A DNA stretch of 60,009 nt, taken from assembly GCA_934196075.1 (NCBI GenBank), contig CAKPVW010000009.1, positions 1 through 60,009 of the forward strand. The letters run 5' to 3'. Below the pieces are notes generated by a model that searched no databases, was not told the origin of the DNA, and worked only from the letters and a program-made list of their open reading frames with translations. This DNA comes from an uncultured Anaerovibrio sp. (lineage in GTDB: Bacteria; Bacillota; Negativicutes; Selenomonadales; Selenomonadaceae). Of this stretch, positions 45,720 through 56,434 are shown one piece after another. Position 1 is the first letter of the stretch. The number at the start of each line of letters is the position of its first letter. The position numbers and the translations under genes are program-made.

Positions 45720-46376
45720 ATGAATTTGAATGTTGATTTGATGATTAATTCCCTGCCGCTTTTGATTGTGGGAGCGGGCATAACTATACAGATTACAGCT
45801 ATTTCTGTAGGTTTGGGTTTGATCATTGGTATGTTTGTAGGCATTGCTAGAATCTGCAACGTGAAGGTGCTTCGGGCTTTGGCTACGGTATATATAGATT
45901 TTCTGCGGGGCACGCCATTGCTGGTGCAGATATTCCTGATTTATTTTGCTTTGCCAATGGTAGTGGGGCAGCGGGTAGATCCATTTATAGCGGCTATCAC
46001 AGCCTGCGGTATCAATAGTGGTGCTTATATTGCCGAGATTTTCCGGGCTGGTATTCAGGCTATTGATGAGGGACAGATGGAGGCTGGACGTTCTCTGGGT
46101 ATGAGCTGGGTGCAGACCATGCGGTATATTATTGTGCCTCAGGCCTTCAAGAATGTTATTCCACCTTTGGGCAATGAATTTATTGCCTTGCTGAAGGATT
46201 CCTCCTTGGTATCTGTTATCGGCTTTGAGGAATTGACTCGTCGTGGTCAGCTGATTATTGCTAGAACTTATGGCTCTTTGGAAATTTGGATTTCTGTAGC
46301 TCTGATTTATCTGGTAATGACCTTGACCATTTCCCGTTTGGTAGCATATATGGAGAAAAGGTTGGCGACAAAATGA
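45720..46376 (+). CDS. glnP: Polar amino acid ABC transporter permease
   Basis: 218 residues, His/Glu/Gln/Arg/opine permease family, about five spans. [20 protein letters not shown] is the family N-terminal block, and the EAA loop appears as [21 protein letters not shown] chose ATG 45720 behind AGGTG rather than the GTG three codons earlier. It overlaps glnQ by ATGA (46373-46376), indicating coupling. Confidence 0.92.
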   Translation: MNLNVDLMINSLPLLIVGAGITIQITAISVGLGLIIGMFVGIARICNVKVLRALATVYIDFLRGTPLLVQIFLIYFALPMVVGQRVDPFIAAITACGINSGAYIAEIFRAGIQAIDEGQMEAGRSLGMSWVQTMRYIIVPQAFKNVIPPLGNEFIALLKDSSLVSVIGFEELTRRGQLIIARTYGSLEIWISVALIYLVMTLTISRLVAYMEKRLATK

Positions 46377-47092
46377 TTGATATAAAGAATTTGCACAAAT
46401 CCTTTGGGGACCATGAGGTACTAAAGGGAATAGATTTACATATTAATCCTCAGGAGGTAGTGGTTATTATTGGGCCTTCTGGCTCCGGTAAGAGTACCCT
46501 GCTGAGATGTATGAATCTCTTGGAAATCCCTACCAGCGGCAGTGTTATTGTGGATGGTATGGATCTAACTGGGGATGCAGATATTAACAAGGCTCGTGAG
46601 GAAATTGGCATGGTTTTCCAGCGATTCAATCTCTTTCCTCATATGACTGTGTTGAAGAATATTACTCTGGCTCCTATGAAGGTGCGGAATATTTCTCAGG
46701 AGGAAGCTGAAAAAACTGCTCGTGAGCTTTTGGAGCGGGTAGGCTTGGGGGACAAGGCAGATGCTTATCCACCTCAGCTGTCAGGCGGTCAGCAGCAGCG
46801 TGTGGCTATAGCTAGAGCTTTGGCCATGAAGCCAAAGGTGATGCTTTTTGACGAGCCAACCTCTGCTCTGGATCCTGAGATGGTAAATGAGGTTCTTGAT
46901 GTTATGAAGAGTCTGGCTAATGATGGTATGACCATGGCAGTGGTTACCCATGAAATGGGGTTTGCCCGTGAGGTGGGAGATAGATTGCTATTTGTAGATG
47001 GCGGCACTATTATTGAGCAGGGAAATCCTCAAGAAGTATTCGAGAATCCTAAGGAGGAGCGTACCAAGCTGTTCCTGTCCAAGGTTCTGTAA
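46373..47092 (+). CDS. glnQ: Polar amino acid ABC transporter ATP-binding protein
   Basis: 239 residues. Walker [11 protein letters not shown]-loop [13 protein letters not shown], signature [15 protein letters not shown], Walker [15 protein letters not shown], switch [12 protein letters not shown]. Matches the GlnQ/HisP group. The ATG at 46373 overlaps the permease stop; a longer frame from 46286 lies within the permease gene and is rejected. It powers the transporter formed with GlnH and GlnP. Confidence 0.95.
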   Translation: MIDIKNLHKSFGDHEVLKGIDLHINPQEVVVIIGPSGSGKSTLLRCMNLLEIPTSGSVIVDGMDLTGDADINKAREEIGMVFQRFNLFPHMTVLKNITLAPMKVRNISQEEAEKTARELLERVGLGDKADAYPPQLSGGQQQRVAIARALAMKPKVMLFDEPTSALDPEMVNEVLDVMKSLANDGMTMAVVTHEMGFAREVGDRLLFVDGGTIIEQGNPQEVFENPKEERTKLFLSKVL

Positions 47093-47104
47093 GAGAAAAA
47101 GAAA

Positions 47105-47142
47105 AGAGACACTGAAGCTCGCTTCAGTGTCTCTCATTTTTT
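47105..47142. terminator. Bidirectional terminator between glnQ and hpf
   Basis: Perfect 14-bp stem AGAGACACTGAAGC/GCTTCAGTGTCTCT with flanking A- and T-runs. Confidence 0.9.
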
Positions 47143-47158
47143 ATGCTATGGTGAGATA

Positions 47159-47704
47159 TCAGTATTCAGATTCAATCAGACCGTATTTGCCATCTTTGCG
47201 GCGATATACAACGCTGACAGTTTCAGTATCGGCATCTCTATATACGAAGAAATCGTGATTCAGCAGGTTCATCTGCATAATAGCTTCCTGCACATCCATT
47301 GGTCGAACAGTAAATCTCTTTTTCTTCACAACAGGGAATTCACTCTCATCATCAGGAATGGAAGGTGCAAAGGCTGGTGCGGAGAATGCTTCGTCCAACA
47401 GGGTACCATCACGGAAACGGCGCTGCATCTTGGTCTTGTGCTTGCGAATCTGACGGTCCAGCTTCTCAATAACCAGGTCAATGGAAGTATACATATTGTC
47501 GGTAACTTCTTGGCCACGAAGGAGCACACCCTGTACAGGTACGGTTACCTCAACCTTCTGACGGTCCTTGGAAACACTGAGAAGTGCGGAAATTTCGCCA
47601 ACTTCTTTGAAGTAGCGGGTTACCTTGCCGATTCGCTTCTCCACATAGTCTCTAAGTGCAGGAGTGATTTCTACATTTTTTCCTCTAATAGTGAATGTTG
47701 CCAT
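47159..47704 (-). CDS. hpf: Ribosome hibernation promoting factor, long form
   Basis: 181 residues. The N-terminal HPF/RaiA domain (ATFTIRGKNVEITPALRDYV, EKRIGKVTRYF, VLLRGQEVTDNMYTSIDLVI) binds the decoding region; the C-terminal dimerisation domain (RFTVRPMDVQEAIMQMNLLN followed by HDFFVYRDADT) drives 100S ribosome formation, as in long HPFs of Firmicutes. ATG 47704 follows AGGGGATG; an ATG three codons upstream is less well placed. It is divergent from secA, its usual neighbour. Confidence 0.95.
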   Translation of the reverse strand: MATFTIRGKNVEITPALRDYVEKRIGKVTRYFKEVGEISALLSVSKDRQKVEVTVPVQGVLLRGQEVTDNMYTSIDLVIEKLDRQIRKHKTKMQRRFRDGTLLDEAFSAPAFAPSIPDDESEFPVVKKKRFTVRPMDVQEAIMQMNLLNHDFFVYRDADTETVSVVYRRKDGKYGLIESEY

Positions 47705-47856
47705 AAATAACATCCCCTTTCTGGTTCTATGATTGTTATATTCGCCATAGGGTATGGTTTATCCTGCTTGTCAGTAAAATTTTTTTAAATATTTTGCAAA
47801 AAATCCTAGTTCACCCTCTCAACTATTCCCTTTGATTAATTTAGTAGGTCAATTTT

Positions 47857-47885
47857 TTGACTTATATCTGATACTTTGATAAACT
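47857..47885 (+). promoter_or_regulatory. Promoter of secA
   Basis: TTGACT, 17 bases, TAAACT, 63 bases before secA. Confidence 0.6.
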
Positions 47886-47947
47886 AATGTAGAGTCTGTG
47901 TATATTCTGCACTTTAGTATAGATATAAACAAATTAGGAGTGAGTTC

Positions 47948-50485
47948 ATGTTTGGTATTCTGAAACGCTTTTTGGGCGACAATAATGATAAAGAAGTAAA
48001 GAGATTGAGGGCCAAGGTGGATGAGATTAATGGCTTTGAGGAAGGCCTGCAGAATCTCAGCGATTCCTCCCTGGCACGTTATACTGACAAATTCCGTGAC
48101 CGTTTGGCTGCGGGGGAGACTCTAGATGATATTTTGCCAGAGGCTTTTGCCGTAGTTAGAGAGGCTTCCCGCCGTATTTTGGGCATGAGACATTTTGATG
48201 TGCAGATGATGGGCGGTATTTGTCTCCATGAAGGCAAGATTGCAGAGATGCGTACTGGTGAGGGTAAAACTTTGGTAGCTACCCTGCCAACTTATTTGAA
48301 TGCCTTGACAGGTAAGGGCGTGCATATTGTAACTGTCAATGATTATCTGGCCAAGCGTGATAGCATTGAGATGGGACGCCTTTATAACTTCCTAGGCCTG
48401 TCCGTAGGCTTGGTTCGTCACGATATGGATTTCCCAGAGCGTAAATATGCTTATAGCTGTGATATTACCTTTGGTACTAATAATGAATTTGGTTTTGACT
48501 ACCTGAGAGATAATATGGTAGTAGATATGAAGCAGATGGTACAGCGGGAGCTGAACTATGCCATTGTGGATGAGGTGGATAGTATTCTGGTGGATGAGGC
48601 CAGAACACCTTTGATTATTTCCGGTCCAGGCACCAAGCCAACAGAGACCTATGTCCGCATGGCCAAGGCTGTTAATGTGCTGCAGGAGGGTGTGGATTAT
48701 ACTGTAGATGAAAAGGCCAAGACTGTAGCTCCAGCAGATACCGCTATTCCAAAGATTGAGAAGGCCTTGGGCATCAAGAATATGTATGACCCTGAGAATA
48801 TGGAAATGTCCCATTGCTTCATGGCTGCTTTGCGGGCCAAGGCGTTGATGAAGCGTGACCGGGATTATGTAGTGAAGGATGGGGAAATTATCATTGTTGA
48901 CGAATTTACCGGCCGTCTTATGCAGGGACGCCGTTATTCTGACGGTCTTCATCAGGCTATTGAGGCTAAGGAGGGCCTGGAGGTACAGAGAGAGTCACAG
49001 ACCTTGGCATCCATTACCTTCCAGAACTACTTCCGTATGTACAACAAACTGTCTGGTATGACTGGTACGGCTAAGACAGAGGAAGACGAGTTCCTGAAGA
49101 TTTACAAGCTGCCTGTAATCGTTATTCCTACCAATAGACCTATTGCCCGCATTGACCATCCAGATGTTATTTACAAGACCAAGCGGGCCAAATACAAGGC
49201 TGTAGCCAATGATGTAGAGGCTATTCATCATAAGGGACAGCCTGTACTGATTGGTACTACTTCCATTACCCAGTCTGAGGAGCTGAGTCGTATTTTGTCT
49301 CAGAGAAATATTCCTCACAATGTATTGAATGCCAAATTCCATGAGCAGGAAGCAGAGATTATTGCTGATGCAGGTCAGAAATCGGCTGTAACCATTGCCA
49401 CCAATATGGCTGGTCGTGGTACGGATATTAAGCTTGGTGAAGGGGTGCCTGAGCTGGGGGGCCTGTTTATTGTAGGTACAGAGCGCCATGAATCCCGTCG
49501 TATTGATAACCAGCTTCGTGGTCGTGCTGGTCGTCAGGGAGATCCAGGTGAGTCCCGCTTCTATCTGTCCTTGGAGGATGATTTGCTTCGTCTCTTTGGT
49601 TCTGATAATATTGCCCATATTATGGATAGACTGGGTATGGGTGAGGATGATCCTATAGAGCACAAGCTGATTACTCGCTCCATTGAGAATGCCCAGAAGA
49701 AGGTTGAAGGCAGAAACTTTGATATGCGTAAGCATGTCTTGGAATATGATGATGTTATGAATCAGCAGCGTGAGGTTATTTATGGTGAGCGCCGCAAGGT
49801 TCTGCTGGGAGATAATCTCCGTGAGCATATTCTGGGTATGCTGGGTGGTATTATTGAGGCTCAGATGAATCAGTATGCCAATGAAAAGCTTTATCCTGAG
49901 GAATGGTCCTTGGAAAACTTGATTACAGATGCTGAGAGTATCTATGCGCCAAATGGCAGAATTAAGCTGGCAGAATTGGAGGAAATGAGCCGGGATGAGC
50001 TGCAGGATTTCCTGAATCAGGTGGCCGAGGAATCATATACCAAGCGTGAACAGCTCTTTGGCGAGGAGAATATGCGGGAGCTGGAAAAGATTATCATGCT
50101 GCGGGTAGTAGACAACCGCTGGATGGAGCATTTGGATCGCATGGATATGCTGAGAGAGGGTATTGGTCTTTTGGCTTATGGTCAGAGACAGCCTCTGGTT
50201 GAGTACAAGATCCGTGGACATGAAATGTTCAATCAGATGATTGCCAGCATTCAGAATGATATTGCTTCCCTGATTTTCCGGGTCAATATTATTACCAGAG
50301 AGCAGCAGGAGGCTATGGAGCGTGAGAATCAGCAACGCATGGCAGCAGCTCAGGCCAATCATGGGGATGATTTTCAGGAGAATGTCAAGCAGCCAGTCAA
50401 GAATGGTGAAAAGGTAGGTCGCAATGACCTTTGTCCATGTGGCAGTGGCAAGAAGTACAAGAACTGCTGTGGTAAGAATAAATAA
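47948..50485 (+). CDS. secA: Preprotein translocase ATPase SecA
   Basis: 845 residues, the motor of Sec export. NBD1 carries [20 protein letters not shown] and [20 protein letters not shown]; the preprotein cross-linking domain follows; NBD2 carries [16 protein letters not shown] and [13 protein letters not shown]. Near the end are the helical scaffold and the zinc-binding tail [14 protein letters not shown], the SecB/lipid-interacting C-terminus. ATTAGGAG precedes the ATG. prfB follows 80 bases downstream. Confidence 0.97.
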   Translation: MFGILKRFLGDNNDKEVKRLRAKVDEINGFEEGLQNLSDSSLARYTDKFRDRLAAGETLDDILPEAFAVVREASRRILGMRHFDVQMMGGICLHEGKIAEMRTGEGKTLVATLPTYLNALTGKGVHIVTVNDYLAKRDSIEMGRLYNFLGLSVGLVRHDMDFPERKYAYSCDITFGTNNEFGFDYLRDNMVVDMKQMVQRELNYAIVDEVDSILVDEARTPLIISGPGTKPTETYVRMAKAVNVLQEGVDYTVDEKAKTVAPADTAIPKIEKALGIKNMYDPENMEMSHCFMAALRAKALMKRDRDYVVKDGEIIIVDEFTGRLMQGRRYSDGLHQAIEAKEGLEVQRESQTLASITFQNYFRMYNKLSGMTGTAKTEEDEFLKIYKLPVIVIPTNRPIARIDHPDVIYKTKRAKYKAVANDVEAIHHKGQPVLIGTTSITQSEELSRILSQRNIPHNVLNAKFHEQEAEIIADAGQKSAVTIATNMAGRGTDIKLGEGVPELGGLFIVGTERHESRRIDNQLRGRAGRQGDPGESRFYLSLEDDLLRLFGSDNIAHIMDRLGMGEDDPIEHKLITRSIENAQKKVEGRNFDMRKHVLEYDDVMNQQREVIYGERRKVLLGDNLREHILGMLGGIIEAQMNQYANEKLYPEEWSLENLITDAESIYAPNGRIKLAELEEMSRDELQDFLNQVAEESYTKREQLFGEENMRELEKIIMLRVVDNRWMEHLDRMDMLREGIGLLAYGQRQPLVEYKIRGHEMFNQMIASIQNDIASLIFRVNIITREQQEAMERENQQRMAAAQANHGDDFQENVKQPVKNGEKVGRNDLCPCGSGKKYKNCCGKNK

Positions 50486-50565
50486 AGCTTTTTAGCATTT
50501 AAAGCCAGGTTATTGGCAGTAGATTTAGATTTGTTTTTTTAGTAAAGAATAGGATGTGAATGTAG

Positions 50566-51672
50566 ATGCTGGAGGATTTGAAGCCGGAAATTGTGGCTCT
50601 CCAGGGGCGCCTGACAGAGATGGAAAAGGCTCTGGATGTGGCCCACAAAGAAGAAAAAATTGCTGAACTTGAATATAAGATGGGTGAGCCTACCTTCTGG
50701 GATAATCCAGAGGAAGCGCAGAAAATCAATCAGGAATTGAATGACGTTAAAATCAGCGTGGATAAATACAAGGCCCTGGTAGCCAAGTACGATGACGTAC
50801 AGGTTATGTGGGAGCTGGGTATGGAGGATAAGGATGAAAGTCTAGAGGCTGATGTAGTTGCAGATATGGAGGCCATTAACAAGGCTCTGGAGGAGCTGCA
50901 GCTGGAGGTGCTCCTGTCTGGCAAATACGATGCTAACAACGCCATTCTCACCCTTCATGCAGGTGCCGGCGGCACTGAGGCTCAGGATTGGACCAGCATG
51001 CTGTTGAGAATGTATGGCCGCTATGCTGAGCGCCACGGTTTTTCTGTAGAAACTGCAGATTTGCTGCCAGGTGATGAGGCTGGTGTTAAGTCTGCTACCC
51101 TCTTTATCAAGGGCCATAATGCTTATGGCTTTCTGAAGTCTGAGAAGGGTGTACATCGCTTGGTGCGTATTTCTCCATTTGATTCTGCGGCTCGTCGTCA
51201 TACCTCCTTCTGTGCTTGTGATATTATGCCTGAGTTGGATGATACCGTTGAAGTAGAAATCAATATGGACGATGTGCGGGTTGATACCTATCGTGCCAGT
51301 GGTGCTGGCGGTCAGCATATTAATAAGACCTCTTCTGCGGTGCGTATGACCCATGAGCCTACTGGTATTGTGGTACAATGTCAGAATGAGCGCTCTCAGA
51401 TTCAGAATCGTGAGCAATGTCTCAAAATGTTGAGAGCAAAGCTTTTTGAGCTGGAGGAAGAAAAGAAGGAAAAGGAATTGGCCGCTTTAGAGGGTGATCA
51501 GCAGAAGATCGAATGGGGCAGTCAGATTCGTTCCTATGTATTCCATCCTTACAATATGGTTAAGGATCATCGCACCAGTGCAGAAACTGGTAATACCCAG
51601 GCTGTTATGGATGGGGATATTGATATGTTTATAGAGGCCTTTTTGCGGGCCAAGGCTAATCATCAGCTTTAA
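50566..51672 (+). CDS. prfB: Peptide chain release factor 2, without programmed frameshift
   Basis: 368 residues; RF2 recognises UGA and UAA and triggers peptide release. The tripeptide anticodon region SPF appears in RISPFDSAARRHTSF, and the catalytic GGQ in SGAGGQHINKTSSAVR. Most prfB genes carry an in-frame UGA with a slippery CTTTGAC near codon 25; here the equivalent region (about residues 20-26, EKALDVAHKEE) is continuous, so the autoregulatory frameshift is absent. AGGATG lies before the ATG. secA-prfB is the usual order. Confidence 0.95.
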   Translation: MLEDLKPEIVALQGRLTEMEKALDVAHKEEKIAELEYKMGEPTFWDNPEEAQKINQELNDVKISVDKYKALVAKYDDVQVMWELGMEDKDESLEADVVADMEAINKALEELQLEVLLSGKYDANNAILTLHAGAGGTEAQDWTSMLLRMYGRYAERHGFSVETADLLPGDEAGVKSATLFIKGHNAYGFLKSEKGVHRLVRISPFDSAARRHTSFCACDIMPELDDTVEVEINMDDVRVDTYRASGAGGQHINKTSSAVRMTHEPTGIVVQCQNERSQIQNREQCLKMLRAKLFELEEEKKEKELAALEGDQQKIEWGSQIRSYVFHPYNMVKDHRTSAETGNTQAVMDGDIDMFIEAFLRAKANHQL

Positions 51673-51742
51673 TGAGATGTCTCATGTCTGTCATCCTAGC
51701 AGATGGCTGGCATATGGTATCTAAATCGGAGGCAGACCAAAA

Positions 51743-52447
51743 ATGGGAAAAAGAATTTCTATCATAATAGGAATTGTCGTGTTGGCAGCCGCCTTTTGCC
51801 AGTTATTACTACCGGGGATTGTTGGAGGAAATTTGGCCAATCGTATCAAGGAAACTGTGCAGGCTGAAAATGTTACCGTTGATGTGAGAGCTATGCCAGG
51901 ATTTTTGTTGCTGGTAGGGCGAATGGACAGTCTTGACGTGGTGGTGGATAATGCCAGATTAGGAGATATTCAGGTTGCCCAGCTTATACTGCATGGTGAA
52001 AATTTACAGGTAGATTTATCTGCCTTGGATTCTCGTGATGGTTCAGCCATTCAGTCAGCAGATAATCTGGAGCTTACGGGAGTTATTACCCAGCAGGCTT
52101 TGCAGGATATGCTGGTGAAGAAAATGGCAAAGGTGGATAATCTCCATGTGCAAATGGATGCTGAAAAGATAAGTGCTACGGGGCAGGTAAAGCTGCTGGG
52201 GCGCATGGTGGATATTACTTTAGAGGGCAAGGTACTGCCGGAAAATGGCGGACTGTATTTTCATATGACCCGTTTAGATATTCGCAATGCTGTTTTGGGA
52301 CAGGCCGTCTTGGGTAATTTCTTTGGTGATATTTTGATTTTTGACCTATATAATTCCCCTGTTAGAGCCGAGATTGATGATGTGCAGCAGCAGGATGGGC
52401 AAATTACCATCAAGGCTGTTGGTGCAAAGGGGAATAGTCTGCAATAA
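51743..52447 (+). CDS. DUF2993 (LmeA-like) lipid-binding family protein
   Basis: 234 residues with an N-terminal signal anchor (about 4-25) and an extracytoplasmic beta-rich domain. The opening GNLANRIKETVQ and repeated short amphipathic strands (LEGKVLPENGGLYF, FHMTRLDIRNAVLG) fit DUF2993, a family with a TULIP-like or LmeA phospholipid-binding fold. Function here is unknown; a role in envelope lipid handling is inferred. CGGAGG lies before the ATG. It heads a run of envelope genes. Confidence 0.78.
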   Translation: MGKRISIIIGIVVLAAAFCQLLLPGIVGGNLANRIKETVQAENVTVDVRAMPGFLLLVGRMDSLDVVVDNARLGDIQVAQLILHGENLQVDLSALDSRDGSAIQSADNLELTGVITQQALQDMLVKKMAKVDNLHVQMDAEKISATGQVKLLGRMVDITLEGKVLPENGGLYFHMTRLDIRNAVLGQAVLGNFFGDILIFDLYNSPVRAEIDDVQQQDGQITIKAVGAKGNSLQ

Positions 52448-52459
52448 GGATAGAGGATA

Positions 52460-54508
52460 ATGAAGCAGTTTTGTTACAACAAAATTCTTATCGCTGTGAT
52501 TATCTTGGGGCTTTTGGCTTCCTTGACTATAGATGTACAGCGATATCAGGTAGAGCAGGAAAATAAGTCCATTGAGTTGATTATGGACTATGAGGATTTG
52601 GTAGCTCTGGCAGAAAAGGAGGGTGTATCTCCTGAGAAGGTCTTGGCTCAGGCCAAGGAAGCAGGGATTACATCTCTAGCTGTTTATGAAACCACCTTCA
52701 AAAAATTGAATGTCAATGGCAAGGCAGCTGCAGTAAATGGCAGTGTGCTTCTAGCCAATTATCAGAATGGTGCTATTAGCGATCCTGGTTGGCGTCAGCT
52801 AATAGAGGCTGGTCAGATAAAGGGCACCAATGTTTATGTAACAGGCCATCATCAGCAGACCTTTCAGGAAGTTCATGAGGATTTGATTCGCCGTTTGGGA
52901 CAGGATAGAGTAAGAGAGCTGACTATTAGCGGCCAGCGTGTTTTGGAGGTAAAAGCCAACTACGAGGAATTTGAGAAAATGGATCTGGGCATGCCTACGG
53001 ATGAAATGCAGGCTGTCAATGATGCAGGTTTTTATGTGGTGGCAAGGCCTACTAATTATCGCCAGTGTACCAAGGATGATATTGATGCCTTCTTTGATCG
53101 TCTGGATGGCTATCAGGTATCAGCCATTGTGGCTTCTGGCTCCCAGACCTTGGGAGCTCCTGATGAGTCCCAGTACATGGCTCAGCAGATGCGCCAGCGG
53201 GGCCTTACCTTGGGCATGATTGAGGGGGTAACTCAGCTGAAATTCTTCCCTCAGGATGGTATGCTGGATATAGCCAAGGCTAATGATTATCAATCTGCCA
53301 GACTGTATTCCATTCCTAAGGATGAGCAGAAAAAAATGAAGGTTAATGAGGCTATTGATCGTTGGGGTACTACTGATGACGAGCGCAATATTCGTTTTAA
53401 TCTGTTGAAAACTTTTGAAAAGCCGGCTCCAGGTATGAGCTTGTTGGAAACCAATATGAGCTATGTGGCCGGTGTAAAGGATAAGCTGGAGGCTCAAGGC
53501 TTTACCATGGGGCGGGCTGGTGTGTTTGCCAGCTTCTACCCAGAGGCTCCTCTCCGCAGCCTGGTAATGCTAGGTGTAGCAGCAGGTATTGTACTATATC
53601 TATCGCTGGTTATTCCAGCTATGAAGAGTAAGCAGGCTTATATACTGCTGGCGGTGTTGGCTTTGATTATGGTAGTGCCTGTGTTGATGGGTCACGGTAA
53701 CAAAATCAGAGTGGCAGCGGCCTTGGCTGCCGCCAATGTTTTTCCTGCTATTTCCGTACTGTGGATTTTGGACAAAATTCGTCAGAGGGTACCTCAGCAG
53801 GGCGTTGGTTTATTGCGGATGATGGGTACAGGTATAGCAGCTTTGTTTGTCTGCGGTATGATTTCCTATGTAGGAGCAGCCTATTTGTCTGGCTCTTTGG
53901 CAGATACGGAGTACCTTTTGGAGGTTAATATCTTCAGAGGTATCAAGCTGACCTTTATTTTGCCGATTATTCTGGTGGCTATAGGATTTCTACAGCGCTT
54001 TGATGTATTTGATGGTAAAATGGATGATACTGAGGGCTTTTTGGAGCAGTTCAAAAAGATTCTCAATGTACCAGTTAAGGTTAAAACCTTGTTAGGATTG
54101 TTCTTAGTATTGGTGGCGGCGGTGGTTTTTGTAGCTCGCTCTGGTCATACCATGGGTATGCCAGTATCTGCTACAGAGCTGAAATTTAGGGCATTTTTGG
54201 AGCAGGCCATGTATGCAAGACCTAGAACTAAGGAATTTATGATTGGCCATCCGGCCTTCCTTTTGGTGGCCATGGCTTGGTTCCGTAAGTGGCCTACCAT
54301 GGTACTATTCATCTTGGTTATGGTAGCAACCATAGGTCAAGGCTCCATGGTAGAGACTTTTGCCCATATGCGTTCTCCGATTCTCATGTCTACAGCTCGT
54401 GGTTTAGGCGGCTTGGTCTTGGGGGCAGGAGTTGGCGCAATCTGTATGATATTGGTAGATATGTGGTTGAAGTATGTGGCACCACGTTTGTCTACAGAAA
54501 AGAAGTAA
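52460..54508 (+). CDS. DUF5693 family membrane protein
   Basis: 682 residues. One N-terminal span (about 7-24), then a large extracytoplasmic domain (about 30-360) that opens ALAEKEGVSPEKVLAQAKEA, followed by eight or so hydrophobic spans to the C-terminus. This is the DUF5693 layout, regularly found beside csaB in Negativicutes and Clostridia. A role in surface-polymer anchoring with CsaB is suggested only by this neighbourhood. It starts 12 bases after the DUF2993 gene. Confidence 0.8.
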   Translation: MKQFCYNKILIAVIILGLLASLTIDVQRYQVEQENKSIELIMDYEDLVALAEKEGVSPEKVLAQAKEAGITSLAVYETTFKKLNVNGKAAAVNGSVLLANYQNGAISDPGWRQLIEAGQIKGTNVYVTGHHQQTFQEVHEDLIRRLGQDRVRELTISGQRVLEVKANYEEFEKMDLGMPTDEMQAVNDAGFYVVARPTNYRQCTKDDIDAFFDRLDGYQVSAIVASGSQTLGAPDESQYMAQQMRQRGLTLGMIEGVTQLKFFPQDGMLDIAKANDYQSARLYSIPKDEQKKMKVNEAIDRWGTTDDERNIRFNLLKTFEKPAPGMSLLETNMSYVAGVKDKLEAQGFTMGRAGVFASFYPEAPLRSLVMLGVAAGIVLYLSLVIPAMKSKQAYILLAVLALIMVVPVLMGHGNKIRVAAALAAANVFPAISVLWILDKIRQRVPQQGVGLLRMMGTGIAALFVCGMISYVGAAYLSGSLADTEYLLEVNIFRGIKLTFILPIILVAIGFLQRFDVFDGKMDDTEGFLEQFKKILNVPVKVKTLLGLFLVLVAAVVFVARSGHTMGMPVSATELKFRAFLEQAMYARPRTKEFMIGHPAFLLVAMAWFRKWPTMVLFILVMVATIGQGSMVETFAHMRSPILMSTARGLGGLVLGAGVGAICMILVDMWLKYVAPRLSTEKK

Positions 54509-54546
54509 TTTTTAGTGAATTTATTTAGAAGGAATGACAACAGAGC

Positions 54547-55644
54547 ATGAGTAATGTTGTAATTTCCGGATATTACGGCTCCAGAAATGCTGGCGATGAA
54601 GCGATGCTGGCTGCTATGGTAGAGGTTTTATCGGATTTAGATCCCAAAGTTAATATTACAGTAATATCTGCCAATCCTCAGGATACCAGGCAACGCCATG
54701 GGGTAAAGTCTGTGGGGTGGCTTGATGCAGCAGGCATATTTGGAGCCTTGCGGCATGGTGATATTCTTTTGAGTGGTGGCGGTAGCTTGCTGCAAAATGT
54801 TACCAGTCGACGCAGCTTGTACTATTATCTGTTGATAATCTGGCTGGCTCAGCTGCTGGGTACCCCTGTAATGCTATATGCTCAGGGAATAGGTCCTATT
54901 AATGGACGGATTGCCCGCTGGATTATGGGGTATATAGGCAATAGAGTTAAGATGATTACCGTGCGGGATAGAGGCTCTCTGAAGGAACTTGCTTCCTTGG
55001 GGATAACTCGTCCGCCTATTGAGCCTACGGCAGATCCTGTTCATGCGATTCATCAGGTAGATACTGCTCAAGGCCGGGATATCCTGGTGAGGAATGGAGC
55101 CTTGTTAGGGAAAAAGCCCTTGGTTTGCATTTCTGTGCGAGAATGGTGCAATATGGATCACTACAAAAGAGTCGTGGCTCAGGCTGCGGATAAAATTGTA
55201 GAGGATTTTCAGGCTCAGGTTGTTTTTTTGCCAATGCAGTATCCAGAGGATGTGAAAACAGCCCAGCTAGTGGCTGATATGGCCCAGCATGAGATGCTGG
55301 TGTTGCCGGAGGAATACAATACCAGTCAGCTGTTGTCTATTGTGGGAAATATGGATTTGTTGATATCCATTAGGCTTCATGCCTTGATTTTTGCTGGCGT
55401 AATGGGTGTGCCTATGATTGGTATATCCTATGATCCCAAGGTAGATAGATTCCTGGAATCTGTAGGGGAAGAATCAGTGGGGACATTGGAAAATGTGGAG
55501 CTGGATAAGCTGATGGCCCAGATACATTTGAAGTGGAGGGATAGAGAGGGTTTTAGCCAGCAGAATGAGCAGTTGTTTGCAGATTTGCGCCACTTGGCCA
55601 TGTGCAATGCGGAGCTTGCTTATAGCGTTATTGGAAAGGACTGA
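54547..55644 (+). CDS. csaB: Polysaccharide pyruvyl transferase CsaB
   Basis: 365 residues. Adds ketal-linked pyruvate from phosphoenolpyruvate to cell-wall-linked polysaccharide, the receptor for SLH-domain proteins; in Negativicutes it is tied to outer-membrane anchoring of SLH proteins such as OmpM to peptidoglycan-linked polymers. Family stretches: ISGYYGSRNAGDEAMLAAMV, LLSGGGSLLQNVTSRRSLYY, LYAQGIGPING, and SIRLHALIFAGVMGVPMIGI. AGAAGGA precedes the ATG. A short terminator overlaps the stop. Confidence 0.93.
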   Translation: MSNVVISGYYGSRNAGDEAMLAAMVEVLSDLDPKVNITVISANPQDTRQRHGVKSVGWLDAAGIFGALRHGDILLSGGGSLLQNVTSRRSLYYYLLIIWLAQLLGTPVMLYAQGIGPINGRIARWIMGYIGNRVKMITVRDRGSLKELASLGITRPPIEPTADPVHAIHQVDTAQGRDILVRNGALLGKKPLVCISVREWCNMDHYKRVVAQAADKIVEDFQAQVVFLPMQYPEDVKTAQLVADMAQHEMLVLPEEYNTSQLLSIVGNMDLLISIRLHALIFAGVMGVPMIGISYDPKVDRFLESVGEESVGTLENVELDKLMAQIHLKWRDREGFSQQNEQLFADLRHLAMCNAELAYSVIGKD

Positions 55645-55661
55645 GTAATCGGTCCTTTTTT
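55635..55661 (+). terminator. Terminator overlapping the csaB stop
   Basis: AAAGGAC pairs with GTCCTTT, followed by further Ts; the stem includes the last csaB codons. Confidence 0.7.
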
Positions 55662-55747
55662 GCTTGTCAGAAAATATTGTGTTATGAAATAGGGACAAAT
55701 TGTGCTACAATAGTACGGAGTGTTGATGAGAAATGGGGTTGAACTTG

Positions 55748-56434
55748 ATGATTCATATGAAAAATGTCACCAAGATATACGAAAATGGTGCCGTGGCCTT
55801 GAATAATATCAATGTGGATATTCGTAAGGGCGAATTTGTTTTTTTGGTTGGATCTAGTGGTGCAGGCAAATCCACCTTTATAAAAATGCTGTTTAGGGAG
55901 GTACTTCCCTCCTCTGGTATTCTCACAGTTAATGGTCGGGATGTTATTCGCATGGCCAATAGTGAAGTTCCTTATCTACGCCGCAGTTTGGGAGTAATTT
56001 TTCAGGATTATCGTCTTTTGCCAGAAAAAACTGTTTACGAGAATATTGCTTTTGCTATGCAGGTTATTGAAGCACCTCGCAGATTGATGCAGCGTAGTGT
56101 AAATTCTGTTTTGGATATTGTAGGTCTGCGGGATAAGTATAAATGCTTTCCCAATCAGCTTTCCGGCGGCGAGCAGCAGCGTGTAGCTATTGCTAGAGCT
56201 ATAGTCAACAATCCAGCTATTGTTATTGCCGATGAGCCTACAGGCAATCTGGATCCAGAAACCTCTTGGGGAATTATGGATATTTTCCAGCGGATTAATG
56301 CTGCTGGTACCACCATTGTTATGGCTACCCATGATAAGACCATTGTAGATGCCATGCAGCGGCGGGTTATTGCCATTGAGGATGGACAGATTGTACGAGA
56401 TGAGGCTCAGGGAGGCTATGGCTATGAAAGTTAG
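55748..56434 (+). CDS. ftsE: Cell division ATP-binding protein FtsE
   Basis: 228 residues. ATPase of the FtsEX complex, which switches on septal peptidoglycan hydrolases. Walker A GSSGAGKST, Q-loop VIFQDYRLLP, signature [15 protein letters not shown], Walker B VIADEPTGNLDPE, switch MATHDKTIV. I prefer the ATG at 55748 (MIHMKNVTKIYENG, the usual FtsE opening); an ATG at 55733 adds five residues. Overlaps ftsX by 11 bases. Confidence 0.94.
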   Translation: MIHMKNVTKIYENGAVALNNINVDIRKGEFVFLVGSSGAGKSTFIKMLFREVLPSSGILTVNGRDVIRMANSEVPYLRRSLGVIFQDYRLLPEKTVYENIAFAMQVIEAPRRLMQRSVNSVLDIVGLRDKYKCFPNQLSGGEQQRVAIARAIVNNPAIVIADEPTGNLDPETSWGIMDIFQRINAAGTTIVMATHDKTIVDAMQRRVIAIEDGQIVRDEAQGGYGYES

